A stretch of 16,156 nucleotides of DNA, from positions 1 to 16,156 of the forward strand of contig JAAMXP010001148.1 of assembly GCA_019693395.1 (NCBI GenBank), read 5' to 3'. The position numbers were made by a program, and so were the translations under genes. Under the pieces are notes generated by a model, which had not been told where the DNA came from, searched no databases, and worked only from the letters and a program-made list of their open reading frames with translations. The number at the start of each line of letters is the position of its first letter. Position 1 is the stretch's first letter. The stretch is from Ettlia oleoabundans (lineage: Eukaryota > Chlorophyta > Chlorophyceae > Chlamydomonadales). Of the stretch, positions 8,952 to 16,156 are shown piece after piece.

Positions 8952-11900
8952 ATGTACAACGGTGAGTCAGAGTCGCCAGCAAGCCCCTTGCCGGAGGCAT
9001 CCACAACTGGCGACAAAAATCGTGCACGACCTTGTGGGGCTTAGATTTAGCGGGTCGTCGTTAGGTTCCTCTTCCCAAGCCCGTGCATGCGGCCAGAGCC
9101 GCAGGGGCTTTGGCCGCAGACGGCAAGTCCCGCCCCTGCCGGTCAGGCACCACTACAAATTTCTGCCCCCTTTCCATGCCCACTTTCTCTTGCTGCAGGC
9201 ATTGGCCTGCTGAGTGTGCGTGGGTCAGGAACGAGCGGCTATGTGCAGGGCAACAAGTTTAACCTGCGGGGCCCACCGCAGGTAAGCGGGAGGTGACAGC
9301 GGGGGTGGGGTTGCCACCCCTGCTGCAACGCAGCCATATGTTCCGTATACTGCTTCTGTATGAAATCAACTGGCCACCGCTGTATTGCCGTACAGTGGAT
9401 GTGAAACCTTCGCAACTTATATGCAATTTTTGGGCCTGCAGGGGGCGATGCGTGAGCGTGATGACGAGCGTGGCCCGGTTCAGAGGCAGCCCAACGCCGA
9501 AATCCTGGAGCACAACCGCAAGCGCCAGATAGAGCTTGAGGTGGAGACGATGCGGGCTCAGCTGGAAGATGAAGAGTGAGCGGCTGCTGCACCAGGATGT
9601 GTGGCGTATGACAGTTGGGGTTGCAGGGGCTGCTCTGGCTGGCCGCAGTTGTGAGTAGTTGTTCAAGGCGCAAGGTTATCAGTTTGGATCGCTCAATGCA
9701 GCAGCCCAAATAGATGCACCACGGCCAGGTCAAGGCCTAGCAGCCTTGCGCACATGCTCTCTCGCTGCTGGCTGCTATTGGTCACCGAGCCCACCCGCGC
9801 TCAAAGCAGGGCGGCTTTTCACCTCTACAGATGAAATCACAAGGCTTTTGGTTGACCCTGGTTGCCATGCCACTCCTCTTGATGGCATATTCTTTCAATG
9901 ATGTGCCCGCAGGCTGCCCGAGGATGAGATTGAGGAGAAGCTGGCGGCATACCGCACCGAGCTGCTGGCCAAGTCGGAGGAGCTGGCCGCTGGAGCCAAA
10001 GACAAGTGAGTGAGGGGCGACGGCTGGGACTGCAGGCTGCCACACACTTGATGGCTTGGGGCCAGTCAGGTCAAAAGGATACAGGACAAGAGCAAAAACA
10101 TGGATAATTACTAGCTGCAGTGGGCCTCATAACTCATCTCATCCATTACCAATGTTTACCCTGTTGCGTACTGGTGCCGCCTCTATGCAGGCTTGCGCAG
10201 GAAACGCATCAAGTTGCCCAGCGGAAGCAGGAGCAAATGGCGAAGCTGAAGAGTGCGTTTGGTTTTGAGGATGATGTGCGTGAGGGTGATGCCTTCAACC
10301 GGGAGCTGCAGGAGCAGAAGCGGCTGGAGCGGCTGGAGGAGCGGGAGCGCGAAAAGAAGCAGCGCGAGAAGGAGAAGCGGGAGTGGGAGCGCAAGTGAGT
10401 GTGGGGGCCTGCTGCTGACTGTGGTGCCCATACCTCGCCTTCTGTGGTCACCAATGCTGTCATCGTTGTGACTCTGGGCAGCTTGGCATCTCGCGTCAGG
10501 ATTTCTGTAGCTGCAGCGGTGTTGGGCCGCTGACTTGCCTGCTGCTGCTCTGACTCGCCCTAGGCAATCTTTTGTAAGCTTCCTTCACCTCTGTGTTGTG
10601 CGCACAGACACCGTTGCCAACCTCCAGTACCCCACCACCACCTTACTCACCCACACACCACCCCCACCACACACCCCCGCTTCTCCAACCTTTGTGCAGG
10701 CAGCGCAAAGCTGAGAAGGAGAAGAAGCGGGCTGAGAAGAAGCGGAAGCGGGCGGAGGAGAAGCAGCGGCGCTCTGAGGAGAAGGCGGCGAAGAAGTTGG
10801 AGAAAGAACGCAAGGTAGCGGGTTTGAGTGGCTGGGTGGCAGGGCAATAGGGCCGCCATTTGCATCCATCCCTTCTCTGTGCCTTCAACGAATAGGACTT
10901 GCTGGCTGCAGCAGTTACTGTGTGCACAACCCATGCTGGCATGCTGTGCTGCGCTGGGCCATGCTGTGCAGGCTGAGGAGAAGCGGTTCAAGAGCGGCAA
11001 GGGATACTACCGTCCAGAAGCGGATGCACCGGAGCGGTATCAGCCAGCTGGTGCCAACGAGGACGAGCGGGAGCCTGCAGAGGGGCTGGCTGAGCCACGC
11101 GGCCGCAGCAGGAGCAGGACACAGTCTCCGCCGCGGCGTGGTGCTGCCGCAAAAGGCAGGAGCAGGAGCAAGAGCACCTCATCCAGCAGCAGCGGCAGCA
11201 GCAGCAGCAGTGGTAGTAGCTCCAGCAGTGGTAGCGACAGCAGCCGCAGCAGGAGCCCCCCACGCAAGCGGCGGCAGGCGGCGCCTGCACAGAAGCAGGA
11301 GGCTGCCCCCGCTCGGGAGCCTTCCCCACCGGGCCGGGCACCCTCTCCCTCCCCAACACTGCCTGCAGCAGCGGCAGCAGGGGAGGTGGCAGACGGTGGG
11401 CAGCGAGAGGGGCAGGAGGATCGCGGCAAAGGCAGGGCGGCAGCGGAGCGTGGGCGCAGGCCCAGCCCGCCCGCCCGTGCACCGCGGCCCAACAGCAGGG
11501 AGCGCAGCCCGCCGCGTCGCCGCAGCCGCTCGCCTCCCCGCAGACGTGAACGGAGCCCGCCTCGTCGCTTCAGCCCTCCCCCACGCCGCAGGGCCGACAG
11601 CCGCGAGAGGCGTCGCAGCCCCCCGCCGCGCCGTTTCAGCCCGCCACCACACAGGGGCCGGGATGATAGCAGGGACCGCCGCCGCAGCCCTATCCCGCGC
11701 AGAGGCAGCCCACCACGCCGCGGTAGCCCGCCACGCAGGTCCAGCCCACTACGGCGGGGCAGCCCACCACGCAGGGCACGTGATGCCAGCCGTGAGCGCC
11801 GCCGCAGCCCCACCAGGCGCCGCTCGCCCTCGCCACCCCGCCAACGACGGCGCTCCCCCTCCCCTTCCAGCTCATCTGGCCGTAGCCGTAGCCGCTCCCC

Positions 11901-12009
11901 CTCGACAAGCAGCAGCGGATCCAGCAGCCGCAGCAGCGGCAGCACCTCACGCAGCAGCAGCACCTCTCGCAGCAGCGGCTCAAGCGGGCGCAGTTCGGGC
12001 CGCAACTGA
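8952..12009 (+). CDS. CWC21: CWC21/SRRM2-type spliceosomal protein with RS domain
   Basis: CWC21/SRRM2 proteins sit in the activated spliceosome next to PRP8 and SNU114 and help 5' splice-site handling. Seven exons: 8952-8961, 9199-9281, 9442-9575, 9913-10005, 10191-10394, 10700-10814, 10972-12009, giving 558 aa with exact phases. The N-terminus MYNGIGLLSVRGSGTSGYVQ is the family hallmark (human SRRM2 begins almost the same way) and is interrupted after only 10 coding bases. The cwf21 domain (about 46-100) holds EILEHNRKRQIELE and LPEDEIEEKLAAYR. Residues about 108-230 are highly charged Lys/Glu/Arg repeats, likely a long helix. From about 257 the protein is an RS domain with repeated RRGSPPRR and SRS units. 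Yeast Cwc21 is far shorter and SRRM2 far longer; RS tail length varies in the family. Confidence 0.93.
11101..12006 (+). repeat. Low-complexity RS-domain coding repeats
   Basis: Degenerate repeats rich in CGC, AGC and CCC triplets encode the Arg/Ser/Pro tail of CWC21. The clearest tandem block, about 11698-11782, repeats a unit encoding RRGSPPR four to five times. A serine-rich GS/RS block fills about 11172-11250 and 11870-12000. The repeats keep other frames open on both strands, producing long false ORFs. Confidence 0.85.
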
Positions 12010-12212
12010 CGTTGCCTGGCCGCACCAGACAGGACAGTGGCTCTTGTTCCCTTAGTAGGTGTCCTGCCCATCTGGCTGACTTGCGGCTAAGTGCGTCCTG
12101 CATGAAGTTCCCGTGTTACTTGGGGCCTGCCCCCTGCGCTTCATGCTCCTGGTTTTGAACAGTGTTTTCACAGCAGTCCATGTTTCTTTGGTGCTATGTA
12201 GTTGTCTTGATA

Positions 12213-12241
12213 AGCATGCTGGTTTAGCATGCTGGTTTAGC
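12213..12241. repeat. 13-bp tandem repeat, 2.2 copies
   Basis: Two perfect copies of AGCATGCTGGTTT plus a partial AGC lie in the presumed CWC21 3' UTR. Each unit carries the 8-bp palindrome AGCATGCT. Confidence 0.95.
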
Positions 12242-12371
12242 AAAAAGCGTAGCAATATCACAGCAGCAATAGTGGAAGTTGGACAAGAAACAGTAGAGCA
12301 GAGCAGTTGGGGTGAACATGTTGGTCAGAACTATCAGCAAAAATGCCATGTATGGTAAGAATGAGTGCAGT

Positions 12372-12376
12372 TGTAA
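12372..12376 (+). terminator. Candidate TGTAA polyadenylation signal of CWC21
   Basis: This is the only plus-strand TGTAA after the CWC21 stop, 363 nt downstream of it. Cleavage 10-20 nt later would end the transcript right at the MAT1 stop codon on the other strand. A five-base match is weak evidence alone. Confidence 0.4.
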
Positions 12377-12403
12377 CTGTGCTTTGATGGAATATTCCAA
12401 TCA

Positions 12404-13459
12404 CTAGAACACCAGGACTGAGCCAAATGCCTGCTCCAGCGCCTTGCGCCGCGGCATGTCCTGCCGCCAGCCGCTGGACAGCGCCATTGCAAGCCACGCA
12501 TCCCCACTCAGCTGCCCGCCAGCGGCCTGAAGATTGCCGTCGGCGCCGGCAGCTGCCAGAGGTAGCGGCGCCGGGCCCCTGCAGACATCCGGACAGCAGG
12601 TCAATAAGGGAGCGTGTGCTGAACAAACGCACTGGGAGCATGCCAATGGGCACAGAACGATTCCACCATTCTCCAGCATTCTCCAACCATGGTCAATCTT
12701 GCTGCTACTGGCTTGGTTGCAATGGACAGTAAGGTCGGCATGCCGTGCCCCTTTCCCCCATCCAACCCTGCACCTCCACCCCCATACTCACGTCACAAGT
12801 GCTGCAGCAGCCGCCTCGGGCAATGCCGTCGTGTACTCCATGCCTTGGTGCGGCTCCGGATCAGCGCCTTCTTGAAAGGCAGCCGCCGTGCCGCTCACTC
12901 CTGCCTGTCCTGCACCCTCCTCTGCTGCCGCCACCCGCCGCCGCAGCTCTTCCGCCCTTAGCGCCTCGTTCCGCACTATGCTGTCGACGTTGACCCGCCG
13001 GTACTCATCCACCTTACGCTCCATATCCTTCACATCAATGCCCTCCACAAGGTTGAAAACTGCATTGCAACAAGTTGTGTGGGTTCTCATGTTGCAGGTG
13101 TTTAGGCAGGCTAATCGTGGGAGTGGCAGTAGAGACAGAACGCAGACAAAATCCTCATGACTAGCGGTGGGGCACCCATTGCAAATGTGCCGGCTAGTGA
13201 TGAGGAAATGGCCAATACCACTTACTAATGTCCTCTCGCTCTTCCAGATAGTCATCATATTCCTGCTTGGAAGGAAAGTCCTCCTCACGCTTATTGAAGC
13301 TGCAGGGACGGAAGTGGGACCGGGTTGGGCGGTGGGCAGTGACGCTGCCAGCAGCCAGCAACCGACCCAACCCTGTGTGTTACGTGCCGGGCCTAACTCA
13401 ACGCACATAGACTCTATGCGCGTGCGTATTTGCATCTCCTTGCGCAGAGCGGCCTCCAT
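12404..13459 (-). CDS. MAT1: MAT1, CDK-activating kinase assembly factor, RING-less
   Basis: MAT1 bridges the CDK7-cyclin H module (CAK) to TFIIH, for RNA polymerase II CTD phosphorylation and CDK activation. Four exons in transcript order: 13407-13459, 13226-13299, 12792-13059, 12404-12578, giving 189 aa. The diagnostic core, joined over two splices, is IFNKREEDFPSKQEYDDYLE, then EREDI, then IFNLVEGIDV with KVDEYRRVN (residues about 18-65). A coiled-coil stretch follows. The C-terminus RRKALEQAFGSVLVF (about 175-189) matches the plant/animal end. I chose the ATG at 13459 (aaaATGG context) because the frame is closed about 80 nt upstream and no spliceable exon precedes it. Animal and yeast MAT1 carry an N-terminal C3HC4 RING; none is visible here on the minus strand up to the phosphatase gene. 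I recall plant MAT1 also lacking it, but could not check. Confidence 0.87.
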
Positions 13460-13816
13460 TTTGTCATCCGACGCCGCCACGAAACCAGACGGCACCTGTC
13501 CTAGTCTAGAGCCTTTTGAATACAAATGGCAAGCATGTCAAAATCAAGTCTCGCACTCCAAAGCTGTTTATGTAGGAGGACCGAAAACTGCTGTTGGGCA
13601 TATGAGCTGGCAGCCCTCATGCTCCCTCACTTATCTCATGTATTCGCAGGGATCAGTGTTCGGCATTGTATTTTTACCAGCCGGCGGCGTAGGGTTGCCT
13701 CCACGGCAATCGGCCAACAGCAGGTCAGCAGCTTGGCCACCCATTCTCGGGGCTCACAACACCGACTAGGCGCCCAGGAGCGTTTTGGGGCTTGGGACCA
13801 GCTGGTGGACCGTGCG
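13460..13816. promoter_or_regulatory. Divergent region of MAT1 and the phosphatase gene
   Basis: These 357 bp separate the chosen start codons of two head-to-head genes. The stretch should hold both 5' UTRs and promoters. A plus-strand frame is open from 13526 into the phosphatase gene, but its residues look non-conserved, so I treat it as UTR. I see no convincing TATA box. Confidence 0.45.
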
Positions 13817-15291
13817 ATGGGAATACACCTCAGTGGAGTTGTGGCCGCCGTTGCGGCGCTGCCTGGTGTGGCGGCGTGGACTCTCCGTAATTCCCTGCCG
13901 CTCCCAGTGTCATTGGTGCTCTGGCACGTTGCGGGGACAGGCATGGTGGTGGCTGCTGCAGCCAGTGAAGCCCTGGCCTGGCGCACCACAGCACTGCTAG
14001 GCAAGGTGAGCTCGGTTGGCATGCCCCGGGCGGCTCTGTTGCCTACAACTCTCGTTCCCTGTGTATCACACCTACCACGTAAAACATCCAACTCCTTCAC
14101 CGCCTCAACCATGCACAATGTGCAGCGAGCCAACGGCACCATTGATCCCGTGCGCTTCACCTTGTTATGGCCTTATCATGTGGGCCTGCGTGCCAAGCTA
14201 GCTCTGCAGGTGGGTGGTGCTCAGTCTGTGGTGTTTGCATGTTCCAGACAGCGTGGTGCCATTGCATCGACCCCAGATTTGGCCCGAAGTGTCAGGCAAT
14301 GCAGGGCTGTTCCTGAGGGCCTTACAGGCAGCTGAGCGGATCCTCTGCGCTACACCATGTTTCAACTACTTGTACAAGCAACGAGAGCAAGAGTGCACTG
14401 GTGCTTGCGTATCTGACAACACTCTCCCTTCCTCCCTCTTCCCTTTGCTCTTTGCTTGCCTCTGTGGCTCGGCTGCAGCGGCACCTGAGTTCTGAGCCCA
14501 GCTTTGATCAGATCACACCCCACTACTTCATTGGGGCTTGGCCCAGTGAACAGAAGTTGGTGCCAACAGTACGTGGCTACGGTGTTTGGGTGGCTGCACA
14601 CTGGTCTGTTAAATGGATGGCTGGTTGGTTGCATAAACAGCTGTGACCATGCACGAGGAGATGTTAGGAGCAGTGCAAAGCCATTATCGTTGTTTGCTGA
14701 TGGAAGCCCGTATTTCTGCTATTCATGACCTGCAGGTGCACCCCGCTGTGCTGGATGTGACCTGTGAGCTGCCGCTGCAGGTGACACCACCTGCCTACTT
14801 GAACCTGGCAGTATGGGACACACACGCCCCCACACCTGCGCAGATTGACCAGGGTGTGCAGTGGGCGTTGCAGCAGAAGGCGGCGGGGCGGCCTGTGCTG
14901 GTGCACTGCGCGCACGGCCATGGCAGGAGCGCCACGGTGCTGGCCGCAATATTGATAGGTGCGCTGAGCTACCCAAGTGGCGGCTGGGATTGGTTGTGGC
15001 AGAGATATCAGGAGCAGGTCTGGTTAGCCTCCATGATCTGAAAAGGTCAGCCAGGCTACTTGGTTGGGATGAATAGGAGGGGCAGTTAAAGGGATGCTTT
15101 GCAATCCACCTGACTGCAATCATGCACCCATACCCACGCCAATGCTTGCAGCTGAGGGCACAGCCAAGGGTGCAGCGGATGCCGAGGCGCTGATGAAGGC
15201 GCAGCGGCCGCGTGTGCGGCTCAACCACAGACAGAGGGAGGCCCTTAAGCAGTGGGTGGTCAAACGAGAGGGTGGTGGCAAGATGGAGTGA
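13817..15291 (+). CDS. Membrane-anchored dual-specificity phosphatase (YnbD-like)
   Basis: Predicted cysteine phosphatase; the substrate (phosphoprotein or phosphoinositide/lipid) is unknown. Five exons: 13817-14005, 14126-14209, 14479-14568, 14736-14958, 15152-15291, with exact phases, giving 241 aa. Residues about 7-27 and 31-53 are hydrophobic, probably two membrane spans. A conserved linker follows: NGTIDP, PYHVGLRAKLALQRHLSSEP, HYFIGAWP. The phosphatase domain holds VLDVTCELP, a WD at 148-149 whose Asp is the likely general acid, and the signature VLVHCAHGHGRSATV with Cys179 and Arg185 intact. The end carries QRPRVRLNHRQREAL. The order of membrane part then phosphatase resembles E. coli YnbD and its plant/algal relatives. 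The start is uncertain: the frame stays open back to an ATG at 13526, but those 97 codons look non-conserved and span the MAT1 promoter. The ATG at 13817 has G at -3 and +4. Confidence 0.85.
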
Positions 15292-15599
15292 AACTCTTGT
15301 TTGATGACTTCAGTATCACTTCAAACCTTTGGCATGCATTGCGTCCTACTCATTGAAAGTTTTGTGACGAAGTATCATGATACTTGTCTAGTACAATCCA
15401 GTGTCACCTGTGCATGAACTTTGTCACGCTGTGCTGCAAGCCAGGCGCCATGTAGGCTGGGTGTGGCGCACATTGTGCCGCCTGGTCCAATCGCAAAGTG
15501 TCTTGTGCTTGTTGATCTTAGTTGTTGCTGATGGGCAAGAAGATAGTTTTTGCTGGCTTCGCCCATCGGAGGCCAACCCGCTCGAAGCCTCCTGTAGGA
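15292..15599. other. Intergenic region between phosphatase and F-box gene
   Basis: This 308-base stretch should contain the phosphatase 3' UTR and the promoter and 5' UTR of the F-box gene. It holds a perfect 16-bp palindrome, listed separately. An in-frame ATG at 15531 could be the true F-box start. I see no TGTAA and no RNA gene. Confidence 0.55.
15370..15385. repeat. Perfect 16-bp palindrome (AAGTATCATGATACTT)
   Basis: The sequence equals its own reverse complement over 16 bases with no spacer. It lies about 80 bases after the phosphatase stop and 160-230 bases before the F-box start. It could be a dimeric protein-binding site or chance. Confidence 0.9.
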
Positions 15600-16066
15600 A
15601 TGGAACAGCCTGTCGATACCGCGGCGCCCCTTGCACCAGCTCTAGACTCTAGTGATGTGCTTGAAGTCGTGTTGAAGAAGCTGGAGGTGAGACGAGAGTG
15701 GGCCTCCGCTGTGTACCATTGGCTTCATCCTTGGCAATACTGTAAACGGGCGCAATGTTGGTGCAGGTCATTGATCTGGCGGCAGCAGCCCAAGTCTCGC
15801 GCCAGTGGAGGGCAGCCAGCCTGGCTGCCGACGATGCCTGGCGGCGTGCGTTTGAGGGCGAATTTGGTGCAGCCAAGGCCGCCGACTACACGCGGCAACG
15901 CACTTGGAGGGACAAGTACATTGCATGCTTGCTGAACAGCGTGTTCCAAAAGCTGCGCTCCAAGGCACGCTACTTGGATGAGATGGAGGAGAACGCTTCC
16001 ATGCTGGAAAAGAATGCGCAGACGATGCTTGTGTCGCTCAATTCAATGGACCGCACGCTCAGGTGA
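15600..16066 (+). CDS. Short F-box-like protein, 3' end uncertain
   Basis: F-box proteins recruit targets to SCF ubiquitin ligases through SKP1. Exons 15600-15686 and 15767-16062 join in phase 0. The F-box spans residues about 17-60: DVLEVVLKKLEVIDLAAAAQ and then VSRQWRAASLAADDAWRRAF, matching the usual Leu/Val spacing and the CRxWR-like core. The remainder (TWRDKY, then about 90-128) is helical and charged, probably a coiled coil; no LRR, Kelch or WD repeats are visible. The frame either stops at TGA 16064-16066 (128 aa) or uses the overlapping donor CAG|GTGATT and continues outside the window; GTGATT is a poor donor compared with others here. An ATG at 15531 would add 23 basic residues, but 15600 has the better context (ggaATGG). 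Confidence 0.7.
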
Positions 16067-16156
16067 TTCAGTATGTGATTGCAGTTTGCACGTTGTCAGT
16101 GTATTTCCAGCAGCAGGTCAAAGAGTATCAATTTGTTTTTTTGGGGAGGGGTGCGG

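Larger units (their letters stand above)
12010..12403. other. Convergent 3' region between CWC21 and MAT1
   Basis: No gene is supported in these 394 bases. They should hold the 3' UTRs of both genes, in opposite directions. The stretch is clearly more AT-rich than the flanking exons and contains a 13-bp tandem repeat and one plus-strand TGTAA. I found no TGTAA on the minus strand for MAT1. Confidence 0.6.

Noticed and set aside
10922..12055. A 377-residue plus-strand open frame in another frame of the RS region
   Set aside because: Ala/Gly/His-rich shadow of the same repeats. The CWC21 frame continues the cwf21 protein exactly across the splice at 10814/10972; this frame does not.
11040..12071. 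A 343-residue open frame on the minus strand, opposite the CWC21 RS domain
   Set aside because: It mirrors the CGC/AGC/CCC triplet repeats of the RS tail and reads as Leu/Arg/Gly repeats. There is no splice context and no family motif; low codon complexity keeps several frames open.
13636..13760. Cys-containing minus-strand frame near LTCCWPIA as a possible MAT1 RING exon
   Set aside because: It lacks CxxC and CxHxxC spacing, and none of the frames leads by a donor into the first MAT1 exon without a stop.
13526..13816. N-terminal extension of the phosphatase from an ATG at 13526
   Set aside because: The frame is open, but the residues look random (Ser/Arg/Cys-rich), cross the MAT1 promoter region and show no helix or motif. 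Kept as an alternative start only.

Overview
The window looks like intron-rich, gene-dense nuclear DNA from a green alga (Chlorophyta; a trebouxiophyte-like lineage is my guess). Coding blocks are short, GC-rich and split by roughly 80-370 nt introns. Almost every acceptor reads GCAG, and candidate polyadenylation signals are TGTAA, the usual chlorophyte form. The proteins closest to the models are plant/algal types. I see no operons, Shine-Dalgarno sites, CRISPR arrays, IS elements or RNA genes.

Layout, left to right. 320-2369 (+): 3' part of a PAPS-dependent sulfotransferase whose P-loop end lies off the window. 2627-3066 (+): small two-exon membrane protein that I do not recognise. 3571-8614 (-): ten-exon PAT1 homologue, a cytoplasmic mRNA-decapping activator of about 956 aa. 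8952-12009 (+): seven-exon CWC21/SRRM2-type spliceosomal protein with a cwf21 domain and a long RS tail, about 558 aa. 12404-13459 (-): four-exon MAT1, the CAK/TFIIH assembly factor, without a RING finger, about 189 aa. 13817-15291 (+): five-exon membrane-anchored dual-specificity phosphatase (YnbD-like), about 241 aa. 15600-16066 (+): short F-box-like protein that may continue past the window.

The exon structures were assembled by hand. Donor and acceptor phases close exactly in every model, and the joined proteins read through the expected family motifs.

Gene arrangement: PAT1 and CWC21 are divergent with 337 bp between start codons. MAT1 and the phosphatase are divergent with 357 bp between starts. 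CWC21 and MAT1 converge, as do the small membrane gene and PAT1. Three neighbours act in gene expression: PAT1 in mRNA decay, CWC21 in splicing, MAT1 in transcription and the cell cycle. Co-regulation from shared promoters is possible, but this is inference. I did not find a clearly novel multi-gene system. The best leads are the compact PAT1/CWC21 5' ends, the RING-less MAT1, the membrane-phosphatase fusion, the unrecognised small membrane protein, and the GC-AG introns.
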